Assembly (NCBI GenBank): GCA_041183125.1
Contig: JBEGMH010000202.1
Location: 1-9,906 of the forward strand
Length of the DNA: 9,906 nucleotides
Reading direction: 5' to 3'
From: JADJPL01 sp041183125
GTDB lineage: Bacteria; Bacteroidota; Bacteroidia; Chitinophagales; Saprospiraceae
The position numbers were made by a program, and so were the translations under genes. This document shows, in pieces, positions 1-7,087 of this stretch; the stretch's first letter is position 1, and each line of letters opens with the position of its first letter. The notes beneath the pieces are model-generated. The model saw only the letters and a program-made list of their open reading frames with translations. It ran no database searches and was not told the origin of the DNA.

Positions 1-1
1 G

Positions 2-1393
2 ATCAACGCTACCAAAATATCCGGGCGCAACGGGAACGGCCTCGGCCTAGGGTTTTTCAACGCTACTGCCGCCCCTTCCAAAGCGCGCATCGAGGGTATT
101 GACGGCAGCTTCCGCGAGGTGGAAACCAACCCACTCACCAACTACAATGTGTTCATATTAGACCAGAACCTCAAAAACAACTCCTTCGTTTCGTTCGCGA
201 ATACCACGGTGATGCGCAATGGTTCCGATTACGACGCCAATGTGAGCGGCTTTGAATTCGACTTGCGCGATAAAAAGAACGCCGTCAGCCTGGGGGGGTC
301 CGGACGGCTCAGCCAGAAGTACTACCCCGGGGATACCCGCCTTGGCTATGCGTACACGGTCGAGGCCGGTAAAATCAGCGGTAATTTCAACGTTTCCGCC
401 GTCTATAATGTAGAAAGCGACACCTACGATCCCAACGACCTCGGCTTTCTGCTCAACCCCAATGAGCGCTCCCTGTTCACCCGGATGAATTACCAGGTGT
501 TCAAGCCTTTTTGGAAGTTTAACCGCGCTCAATTTGGGTTTAATACCGCCTACCAGCGCCTATACAACCCCGATGTGTTTACTAAATTCAACGCCGAGAC
601 CTGGGCCTGGGGCCAGTTCAAAAACTTCTGGAACGTAGTCGCCTGGGTTTATACCGAGCCCGTAGGCTCCTGGGACTACTTTGAGCCGAGAACGCCCGGC
701 CGCTACCTCCGCCTCCCGGGGGCTGTCGGCACGGGCCTGGAATTGGATACCGATGTGCGCAAACGCCTGCAGCTCTCGGTGGAAGCCAGCTATATCAAAA
801 TAGACGAACCCGGACGGCAGCGCGTTGAACTCGAGTTCTCCCCCCGTTTCCGCGTCAACGACCGGCTCAACTTCCGTTGGCAGCTATCGAACAGCCACTC
901 GTTCAACAACGTGGGGTATGCAGCCAAAGTGACCCGCGACATTCCCGACCCACAGGGGGGCGCTCCTCAAACCGTTCAGGATGTCATCCTGGGGTACCGC
1001 GATGTCACTACGATAGAAAATGTGTTCAACATCAACTACTCCTTCAGCGCCCGGATGACGCTGAGCATGCGCACCCGGCACAACTGGACCAAATTGCACT
1101 ACCTGCGCTTTACCAAACTGGAAAGCGACGGAAGCCTGGGTTCGTCCGATTACAGTGCCAACCACGATGCGAATTTCAATGCGTTTAACGTGGACATGAT
1201 ATATCGCTGGCGCTTTGCTCCCGGCAGCGACTTGTTTTTCATTTGGAAAAACTCCATCCTGAGCGTAAACAATGCCGTAGCGGAAGACTACGCGCAGAAC
1301 TTAACGGGCCTTTTTGAGCTACCTCAATCGAATAGTTTGTCCCTGAAGGTGATCTACTTCCTGGATTACGCCAGCTTGATGCGGCGCTCTTGA
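2..1393 (+). CDS. DUF5916 domain-containing outer-membrane-type protein, C-terminal part (5' end off window)
   Basis: The frame is open from base 2 to a TGA at 1391-1393 and gives about 463 residues. Coding clearly continues upstream of the first possible internal start (GTG at 119), because the preceding residues already match the family (GLGLGFFNAT, then REVETNPLTNYNVFILDQ). These phrases, followed by NNSFVSF, YDANVSG and SQKYYPG, are typical of DUF5916. Members of that family usually carry an N-terminal family-9 carbohydrate-binding-like domain and a C-terminal region rich in amphipathic strands, thought to form a beta-barrel. Here the visible part alternates aromatic and polar residues throughout (WAWGQFKNFWNVVAWVY, NFRWQLSNSHSF) and ends in LKVIYFLDYASLMRRS, a usual family ending. 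Location is probably the outer membrane; substrate and function are unknown. It converges on the gluconate permease gene with a 16-base gap. The family assignment is firm and the barrel topology is inferred. Confidence 0.85.
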   Translation: MNATKISGRNGNGLGLGFFNATAAPSKARIEGIDGSFREVETNPLTNYNVFILDQNLKNNSFVSFANTTVMRNGSDYDANVSGFEFDLRDKKNAVSLGGSGRLSQKYYPGDTRLGYAYTVEAGKISGNFNVSAVYNVESDTYDPNDLGFLLNPNERSLFTRMNYQVFKPFWKFNRAQFGFNTAYQRLYNPDVFTKFNAETWAWGQFKNFWNVVAWVYTEPVGSWDYFEPRTPGRYLRLPGAVGTGLELDTDVRKRLQLSVEASYIKIDEPGRQRVELEFSPRFRVNDRLNFRWQLSNSHSFNNVGYAAKVTRDIPDPQGGAPQTVQDVILGYRDVTTIENVFNINYSFSARMTLSMRTRHNWTKLHYLRFTKLESDGSLGSSDYSANHDANFNAFNVDMIYRWRFAPGSDLFFIWKNSILSVNNAVAEDYAQNLTGLFELPQSNSLSLKVIYFLDYASLMRRS

Positions 1394-1409
1394 TGGCTTT
1401 TTTGCAAAA
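1394..1409. other. Convergent intergenic gap with a TTTTGCAAAA palindrome
   Basis: Sixteen bases separate the stop of the DUF5916 gene from the stop of the gluconate permease gene on the opposite strand. The gap ends in the perfect 10-base palindrome TTTTGCAAAA (1400-1409). No GC-rich hairpin followed by a T-tract is present, so I see no intrinsic terminator for either gene. Transcripts from both sides probably overlap here. Confidence 0.5.
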
Positions 1410-2750
1410 CTATCCTCCGAGGAAAAATACACAGGCGGCCCCGATAACGCCCGTCAGGCCTACGATGCTGGATGCTATGGTCCAGGTTCGCATCCCGTCT
1501 TTCTCCGAAAGGCGGAGGAACTCCTTGACCAACCAAAACCCGCTGTCGTTGAGGTGCGACACCATCGTAGCCCCGGAGGCGATCGCGATGGCAATGGCCC
1601 CGAGCTGCAGGTTGCTGTACCCTGCGCCGCTGCTGAGCGGGGCTACCAAACCGGCAGCCGTGATCATGGCCACCGTTGCGGAGCCCTGTAATACCCGGAT
1701 GGCGGTTGCCGTGAGAAAAGCAAAGGCGATGATCCCCAACCCTGCCTCCTGCATCGCTTCTGCCATCGCTTTTCCCGCACCGGTATCCATCAGGACTTGC
1801 TTGAACACGCCCCCCGCCCCGGTCACGAGGATGATGACGCCTGCGGGATAAAGCGATTTTCCACTGATGTCTGCCAGTTGGGCTTGACTGAGGCCGCTGC
1901 TCCTGCCGAGTAGGTACCAGGCTAGTACATTGGACAAAATAAGCGCAGAAAAAGGATGGGTAAACAAAGACAGCAGCGCGTCTATCCGCCCGCGTCCGGT
2001 AGCTAAAAGGCCGGCGTCTATCATCGTGTTCGCGACGATCAATACAATCGGAAGGAGCAGGATGGGAAGTACTTTACTGACGGGAGGAACCTTTGCAGCG
2101 GCTTGTTTTTCATCAAACCAGGTGGGCAAATGTACCGCGAGCCGGTTGCCGATGTATTTTCCGTACCATATCCCACCCGTATAAGCCGCCGGTAAGCCTG
2201 CAATCACCCCTGCCAATACAATCCATCCCAGTGGAACCCCCAATATTTCCGCTACCGCAAGCGGGCCCGGGGTGGGTGGAATAAACGCGTGGGATACCGC
2301 CAAACCTGCTAATAAAGGGACTGCGTAATGGACCAGCGAACGCCCTGTCTTCTGGTGCAGCCCGACAATCAACGGAAAGAGGATGATGAACCCCACGTCG
2401 AAAAAGACGGGAATAGAGACTAGAAAACCCGCCAATGCCAAAGCTATCGGCGCACGGGACTCCCCTGTTTTGGAGATTAAAAAGGTCGCTAACACCTGTG
2501 CACTACCGGTATGCTCCAGGATACCGCCAAAGATAGCCCCTAACCCAACGACGGTGGCTACAAACCCGAGGGTGGAACCCATCCCGTTTTTTACCGTTTC
2601 CATTACGGTCGAAGGGTCCATCCCTGCCATCAGGGCCGTCGCAATGCTCGATGTCAGCAACGCAATGAACGCGGGCAGCTTCAGTTTGAGGATCAGGAAA
2701 AGCAGTAGCGCGATCCCGAAGAATACGGCCCCTAATAATGCTAGGTTCAT
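1410..2750 (-). CDS. gntP: GntP-family gluconate:H+ symporter
   Basis: This 446-residue integral membrane protein has the normal length for the gluconate permease family, which imports gluconate with protons across the inner membrane. Hydrophobic segments run along the whole chain. Family signatures include SIPVFFDVGFIILFPL (about 112-127), FIPPTPGP (about 157-164), GAGGVFKQVL (about 311-320), RVLQGSATVAMITAAG (about 352-367) and SHLNDSGFW (about 398-406). The ATG at 2748-2750 overlaps the stop of the upstream kinase-dehydrogenase gene by four bases (ATGA on the minus strand), so the two are translationally coupled parts of one operon. GntP relatives also carry idonate, fructuronate or D-serine, so substrate rests partly on context. 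A gluconokinase-6-phosphogluconate dehydrogenase immediately upstream makes gluconate by far the best choice. Confidence 0.93.
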   Translation of the reverse strand: MNLALLGAVFFGIALLLFLILKLKLPAFIALLTSSIATALMAGMDPSTVMETVKNGMGSTLGFVATVVGLGAIFGGILEHTGSAQVLATFLISKTGESRAPIALALAGFLVSIPVFFDVGFIILFPLIVGLHQKTGRSLVHYAVPLLAGLAVSHAFIPPTPGPLAVAEILGVPLGWIVLAGVIAGLPAAYTGGIWYGKYIGNRLAVHLPTWFDEKQAAAKVPPVSKVLPILLLPIVLIVANTMIDAGLLATGRGRIDALLSLFTHPFSALILSNVLAWYLLGRSSGLSQAQLADISGKSLYPAGVIILVTGAGGVFKQVLMDTGAGKAMAEAMQEAGLGIIAFAFLTATAIRVLQGSATVAMITAAGLVAPLSSGAGYSNLQLGAIAIAIASGATMVSHLNDSGFWLVKEFLRLSEKDGMRTWTIASSIVGLTGVIGAACVFFLGG

Positions 2751-4657
2751 GGTGTTTCTTTTTGTCGCCGCTGCCAGTCGGCGTGGTGAAGGGGGCCTGC
2801 CGGATTGTCGGACAAGCGGTATCCGTGGGCCCCAAAATAGTCGCGCTGGGCCTGGATGAGGTTGGCGTTGCCCGCTCCGGTGCTCAGGTATTTTGCGTAC
2901 TCCAGCCCCGCACCGAACACGGGATACGCCTGAGGGCTTCCCGACAGGCAGGCCACGGTCTCCTGGTAGGCATGTAAATGGGTGCGGAGCAAGGACGCGA
3001 ACAGGTCGAGGTCGAAGATACCCGCTGCAGAACCGATATCCGCCCGCAAGACGGACAGGAGGTGCGAGCGGAGGATGCAGCCGCCCGACCAGGTTTTTAA
3101 CAGCGCGCTTAGGTCCACCTGCCAGCCGTAGCGCGTGGAGGCAGTGTACACCAGGTGCAGGCCCTGGAGGTGGTTCATCGCACGCGCAAATTGAAAGGCC
3201 TGCTGCAAGATCCCGGTTTCGGGTATGCGCAAGGTTCCTGTTGCCGATCGAAAGGTGCTCAGGGCTACCCGCTCTACTTTGAGGGTGGATAGATATCGGG
3301 AAAAAAGCCCTGCAGCCAAAGACGGCACGGGTACCCCTAATTCGCCTGCGGTCATCAGAGCCCAGTTGCCCGTGCCTTTATTGCCGGCCTGATCGGAGAT
3401 CTTGTCCAACAAGAGCCTTCCGTCGCTGTCCTTGTACCGCAGGATAGCACAGGTTATCTCCAGGAGGTAGCTCCCGCTTTCCCCCCGGTTCCAATCCTCC
3501 AACAGGGTTGCTACCTCGTTTGGCTCCCAGTGCCGGTCGTAGCGCAAATGGGCGTATAGCTCGGCGATCAACTGCATCTCGGCGTATTCGATGGCGTTGT
3601 GGGCCATTTTCACAAAGTGCCCTGCACCGCCTGTGCCTATGTAAGCACAGCAAGGTTCACCGCGTTCATTTTTAGCGGCGATGGCGGAAAATATAGCGTT
3701 CACCTGCTCGAAACCCACCTTGTCCCCACCAGGCATGATGGAAGGGCCCCGCAGCGCGCCCTCTTCCCCGCCCGAGATGCCGGCCCCAATCCAAAAAATG
3801 CCCTTCCCGCTGAGCTGCCGCTGTCGTCGTTCCGTGTCTTTGTAGAAGCTGTTCCCGCCGTCCACGACCACGTCCCCGGTCTCGAGGTGGAGAAGGAGTT
3901 GTTCCAGCAGGGCGTCCACGGCGTCGCCGGCTTCGACCATGAGGAAAATAATCCGGGGGCGCGACAGGACGGCCACAAAGCCCGAAATATCCTCGAAGGC
4001 CAGGGCGGTATGCAACTCCGGATAGGTGGCTACGGCGTTGGCTGCTACGTTTTCCTCTTTTCCTTCGAGATAGCGGTTGTACAGCGCGAGCCGGAACCCT
4101 TTGTCTGCCAGGTTCCGGGCCAGGCCGGTACCCATTACGCCCAGGCCCATCAGGCCCAGGTCGGCCTGCACCACAGGCAACTGGGCTTTCACACGGCTCG
4201 ATAAAGTGGGGATATCTTCGGAAATATCCAGTATGATTCCGCCGACAGGGGGTTCGTATGCGGCGACTTGAGAGTCCAACAACGCGGCTCCCATGAAGTG
4301 CCCGCGTCGCTGCAACAAGCGCTCCCGGACCAGGGCCGGGTCGCCCTGTAAGTGTACCCAATGTACTCGTTGAGGAGGCAGTCCGCTGACCAGCGCTTCT
4401 CGGTACCGCTCTTTCAGCGCAGAACAGGCTAATAGGACAACGGCTTCCTCCGGGCAATCCCGCAAAAAAGCGTTCATCCGAGCCAGCCAGGGCTGCCGGT
4501 CGGCATCGCTTAGGGCAATGCCTGCCCGCATTTTGGCAACCGCCCCCTCCGAGTGAAAGGAGTCTGCATCAAAAAAGCGGCCTCCTAATGTTAGAGACAA
4601 AGCTTTGCCCAACGTCGTTTTTCCGGTTCCGGAAATCCCGGTGAGGATGATGATCAT
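2747..4657 (-). CDS. Fused gluconokinase / 6-phosphogluconate dehydrogenase (decarboxylating)
   Basis: One 636-residue chain carries two complete enzymes. Residues 1-about 160 are a GntK-type gluconokinase: P-loop GISGTGKTT (7-15), DADSFH (30-35), KMRAGIALSDADRQPWL (42-58) and GHFMGAALLDSQ (119-130). Residues about 165-636 are a full-length 6-phosphogluconate dehydrogenase: Rossmann motif GLGVMG (171-176), NR at 194-195 where NADP enzymes bind the 2'-phosphate, SGGEEGA (295-301), GHFVKMAHNAIEYAEM (346-361) with catalytic Lys350, Asn354 and Glu357, KGTGNWA (427-433), and QRDYFGAHGY near the C-terminus. The linker is only about 10 residues. Together the domains convert gluconate through 6-phosphogluconate to ribulose 5-phosphate and CO2. 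I chose the ATG at 4657 over an in-frame GTG at 4684. It starts right at the kinase (MIIILTG), and a promoter -7 box at 4686-4693 would place the transcript start at or just before that GTG. The gene is first in an operon with gntP. Confidence 0.94.
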   Translation of the reverse strand: MIIILTGISGTGKTTLGKALSLTLGGRFFDADSFHSEGAVAKMRAGIALSDADRQPWLARMNAFLRDCPEEAVVLLACSALKERYREALVSGLPPQRVHWVHLQGDPALVRERLLQRRGHFMGAALLDSQVAAYEPPVGGIILDISEDIPTLSSRVKAQLPVVQADLGLMGLGVMGTGLARNLADKGFRLALYNRYLEGKEENVAANAVATYPELHTALAFEDISGFVAVLSRPRIIFLMVEAGDAVDALLEQLLLHLETGDVVVDGGNSFYKDTERRQRQLSGKGIFWIGAGISGGEEGALRGPSIMPGGDKVGFEQVNAIFSAIAAKNERGEPCCAYIGTGGAGHFVKMAHNAIEYAEMQLIAELYAHLRYDRHWEPNEVATLLEDWNRGESGSYLLEITCAILRYKDSDGRLLLDKISDQAGNKGTGNWALMTAGELGVPVPSLAAGLFSRYLSTLKVERVALSTFRSATGTLRIPETGILQQAFQFARAMNHLQGLHLVYTASTRYGWQVDLSALLKTWSGGCILRSHLLSVLRADIGSAAGIFDLDLFASLLRTHLHAYQETVACLSGSPQAYPVFGAGLEYAKYLSTGAGNANLIQAQRDYFGAHGYRLSDNPAGPLHHADWQRRQKETP

Positions 4658-4685
4658 AATAGTGCGATAAGTCTGTTCCCTCACT

Positions 4686-4716
4686 CAAAAATACGCTGTG
4701 ATTGGGTAAAAAAAGG
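4686..4716 (-). promoter_or_regulatory. Putative Bacteroidota-type promoter of the gluconate operon
   Basis: On the minus strand, TATTTTTG (4693 down to 4686) matches the Bacteroidota -7 consensus TAnnTTTG exactly. The expected -33 position (about 4713-4716) lies in a T-rich run (CCTTTTTTT) and not a clean TTTG, so that half is weak. Transcription would begin near 4680, about 25 bases before the ATG at 4657. That excludes the GTG at 4684 as the real start. It overlaps the opposite-strand promoter at 4697-4726. Confidence 0.5.
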
Positions 4717-4726
4717 ATTATTTTTG
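4697..4726 (+). promoter_or_regulatory. Putative Bacteroidota-type promoter of the beta-helix/cytochrome operon
   Basis: TATTTTTG at 4719-4726 matches TAnnTTTG exactly. A TGTG at 4697-4700, 18 bases upstream, is one mismatch from the -33 TTTG. Transcription would start near 4731, leaving a leader of about 38 bases before the ATG at 4769. No Shine-Dalgarno sequence precedes that ATG, as is usual in this phylum. The TTG at 4724, which would extend the frame upstream, sits inside the -7 box and is therefore not a credible start. Confidence 0.5.
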
Positions 4727-4768
4727 GCTCGGCACCTCTTTGCCATACAAAATTCAATCTATCTGCTC

Positions 4769-5953
4769 ATGAAGCCTGCTTTTTTATGGGGCATTAGTAT
4801 GTTTGCCCTGACCGCCTGTACCAACTCTTCTTCGGATTCCGCCCCGTCCCGCGTGGATACACAGATGTACAACCGCATCCAGGAGCAGTTGCTGGACGCT
4901 ACCCCGGGCTCCGTCATCGAAATCCCGGAGGGGACGTTCGTGTTCGACCGCCCACTTTCCCTGGAGGGAATCCCCCGCGTAACCCTAAAAGGGGCGGGGA
5001 AAAACAAGACCATCCTCTCCTTCAAAGGCCAGAAAGTAGGTGCCGAAGGACTACGGGTAACTGCAGATTCGGCTGTTTTACAGGGTTTTACTATTATGGA
5101 TACCAAAGGGGATGCCATAAAGGTCCAGGATTCCAAAGATGTGGTGATGCGGGATATCCACACGACCTGGAGCGGTGGCGCAAAATCCAGCAACGGAGCG
5201 TACGGCCTGTACCCCGTTGCCTGTGACGGGGTGCTCATTGAAGCATGTGAGGCCTCCTATGCGTCTGACGCCGGGATATATGTCGGGCAATCCAAAAATG
5301 TGCTGGTCCGAAACAGCTATGCCCACCATAACGTAGCGGGTATAGAGATTGAAAACTGTACGGATGCCGAAGTCAGCTATTGCCGGTCCGAAAACAATTC
5401 CGGTGGCATCCTCGTCTTCGACCTACCCGGACTTCCTGCGGGCAATGGCAAGAAATGCAGCATCCACCACAACGCGATTATCGGCAACAACCACAAAAAT
5501 TTTGCCGCCGAAGGCAACATGGTGGCCATCATAGCCCCCGGGAGCGGGATCATCCTCCTCGCCGCTAAAGAGGTAGAGGTGTATGAGAACAAAATTTACG
5601 ACCACAAAACCATCGGCGCAGCCATCGCCAGCTACCACATCACCGAATTGGAGTGGAGCGATGCGAACTACGACCCGTTCACCTACTCGGTACGCCTGTC
5701 CAACAACGACTACAAACGGCGTAAAAGCCTGCCCGATATGAGCAAGGACTTCGGCAAAATGGTCAACCTCCTCTTCCCTGGCAAACCACAGGACATCCTC
5801 TACGATGGGATAACAGACGACCAGCGTTCGGGCTCCAACCCGATGCAGGTCTGTATCCTGGAAAAAGGCGAAGGCCTGCGCTTCGCCAATATAGATGCCG
5901 CACACGATTTCAAAACAATCGATACCGACTTGAAAAATTATGCCTGCCAATAA
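4769..5953 (+). CDS. Right-handed parallel beta-helix lipoprotein (partner of SO2930-family cytochrome)
   Basis: This 394-residue secreted protein starts with a lipoprotein signal: Lys2, a hydrophobic core and the lipobox LTAC with Cys17 as the lipidation site. From about residue 45 to 290 it shows the short strand-turn repeats of a pectate-lyase-like right-handed beta-helix, for example DSKDVVMRDI (121-130), CDGVLIEAC (152-160), SKNVLVRNSYAHH (175-187), CTDAEVSYCRSENNSGG (197-213) and KEVEVYENKIYDH (267-279). A non-repetitive C-terminal part (about 290-394) follows. As I recall, TIGR03805-type beta-helix proteins regularly occur as a two-gene pair with TIGR03806/SO2930-type cytochromes, exactly as here. 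The next gene starts inside this one (14-base overlap). Function is unknown. The fold suggests carbohydrate or surface binding, but I see no catalytic residues I can assign. The protein should sit in the periplasm or outer membrane. The ATG at 4769 fits the signal peptide best. Confidence 0.87.
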   Translation: MKPAFLWGISMFALTACTNSSSDSAPSRVDTQMYNRIQEQLLDATPGSVIEIPEGTFVFDRPLSLEGIPRVTLKGAGKNKTILSFKGQKVGAEGLRVTADSAVLQGFTIMDTKGDAIKVQDSKDVVMRDIHTTWSGGAKSSNGAYGLYPVACDGVLIEACEASYASDAGIYVGQSKNVLVRNSYAHHNVAGIEIENCTDAEVSYCRSENNSGGILVFDLPGLPAGNGKKCSIHHNAIIGNNHKNFAAEGNMVAIIAPGSGIILLAAKEVEVYENKIYDHKTIGAAIASYHITELEWSDANYDPFTYSVRLSNNDYKRRKSLPDMSKDFGKMVNLLFPGKPQDILYDGITDDQRSGSNPMQVCILEKGEGLRFANIDAAHDFKTIDTDLKNYACQ

Positions 5954-7081
5954 GTTTTACCAGGGGGGCAGGATAAAAATACCGACAGCCCCCCGCCTAT
6001 ACCGGATTCTTTGCTGCGTTCTGCTCCCTTTGCTGTTCAGCGCCTGCGCCCGCCCGCAGCCTGCTGCCCATGACGGGCCGGTACGGGTTGATTTCGCCCA
6101 ACTGCCCTTTCCTAAACTGTCGGATTACCACTTTTTCAAAGGGGATATGACGGCTATGGTGCCCAATGACCGGGTTTTGCCCTACGAGCTGATCACACCG
6201 CTGTTTACGGACTATGCACACAAGACGCGCTTCGTGTGGATGCCGCAGGGCACCGCTCCGGCTCGTGTGGATGCCCAGGGCCGCATCGAATTTCCCGACG
6301 AAGCAGTGCTCATCAAGAATTTCTACTATCCCCGCGATTTCCGGGAACCAGAGGGCCAGCGGGACATGGTGGAAACCCGGCTTTTGGTAAAAAACAAAGG
6401 GGAATGGAAAGCCTATACGTACGTTTGGAACGAAGGCGATACAGATGCCGAATTTACCCAGGTGGGCGATATAAAAGAGGTAGAGTGGAAAGATGAAAAG
6501 GGCCTTGCCCGGCAGGTGTCGTATGTGGTGCCCAACAAAAACCAGTGCAAGAGTTGCCACAACCGCGAAAATGCCGTACAGCCTATCGGTCCGCAGGTCC
6601 GTAACCTCAACCAGTCCATCACCTACCCCGACGGCCTTGCCCGCAACCAAATCGCTTATCTCCAGGAGGCGGGCTATTTGGAAGCCGGTGATTTTCAAAA
6701 GACCATCGCCCCGGTGGCGGATTGGGACGACCCCCACAGCGGCGACCTCAATGCCCGCGCCTTGGCCTATCTCGACGTCAACTGCGGGCATTGCCACAAC
6801 CCTTCGGGGCCGGCGCATACGACGGGCTGTATCTCGGTGCTTTGCAAAAGGATCCCGCCCTGCTCGGGGTGCACAAGCCTCCCGTCGCTGCGGGAAGGGG
6901 TTCCGGAAACAGGGCTTTTGGCATTGTGCCCGGCCAGCCGGAGGGCTCCATCCTGCTCTACCGAATGGAGAGCGACGACCCTGGCATCATGATGCCCGAA
7001 CTCGGCCGCGCCGTGGCCCACGATGAGGCCGTGGCCCTCATCCGGGAATGGATTGCCAAAATGCCGGAGAAGGGGTTCTGA
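5940..7081 (+). pseudogene. SO2930-family diheme c-type cytochrome lipoprotein, frame broken by a one-base deletion
   Basis: Starting at ATG 5940 inside the beta-helix gene, the first frame gives a lipoprotein signal (LLFSAC, lipid Cys36), family phrases such as YELITPLFTDYAHKTRF, and two heme motifs: CKSCH (203-207) and CGHCH (282-286). After GPAHTT (residue 295) this frame loses similarity and stops at 6990-6992. The family's C-terminus continues in the -1 frame from 6827 (LYLGALQKD) through PEGSILLYRM and GIMMPELGR, which holds the likely axial Met, to a TGA at 7079-7081. Restoring one G in the GGG at 6824-6826 joins the halves as HTTGLYLG and gives about 380 residues. No slippery heptamer is visible, so this is a real mutation or a sequencing/assembly slip. 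Intact, the protein would be an exported electron-transfer cytochrome coupled to the beta-helix partner; its redox partner is unknown. As written, it would keep both hemes but lose the Met-containing tail. Confidence 0.88.
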
Positions 7082-7087
7082 GTCAGA
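7077..7087. other. Convergent stop-codon dyad
   Basis: TCTGAGTCAGA is a perfect 11-base dyad. It places the TGA of the cytochrome gene (7079-7081) and the TGA of rsmA (7083-7085, minus strand) one base apart. There is no room for a terminator, so the 3' ends of the two transcripts must overlap if both are made. Confidence 0.7.

Noticed and set aside
1394..1409. Bidirectional terminator between the DUF5916 and gntP genes
   Set aside because: The TTTTGCAAAA palindrome has no GC stem and no loop, so it would not form a stable terminator hairpin.
1390..1851. Plus-strand open frame (153 residues) after the DUF5916 gene
   Set aside because: It is antisense to the 3' half of gntP, with low-complexity Ala/Pro/Met composition and no family likeness.
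3672..4457. 261-residue minus-strand open frame within the kinase-dehydrogenase gene
   Set aside because: It is Arg/Gly/Pro-rich shadow coding in another frame of a gene with clear catalytic motifs, with no recognisable domain.
4658..4684. GTG start at 4684 for the gluconokinase fusion
   Set aside because: It adds nine residues not seen in gluconokinases and lies at or upstream of the predicted transcript start. The ATG at 4657 fits the family.
4724..4768. TTG start at 4724 for the beta-helix lipoprotein
   Set aside because: The codon lies inside the -7 element and would put 15 extra residues before an already complete lipoprotein signal.
6801..6830. Programmed -1 ribosomal frameshift in the cytochrome gene
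   Set aside because: No X-XXY-YYZ slippery heptamer or evident downstream pseudoknot is seen. A missing G in a short G-run explains the shift more simply.
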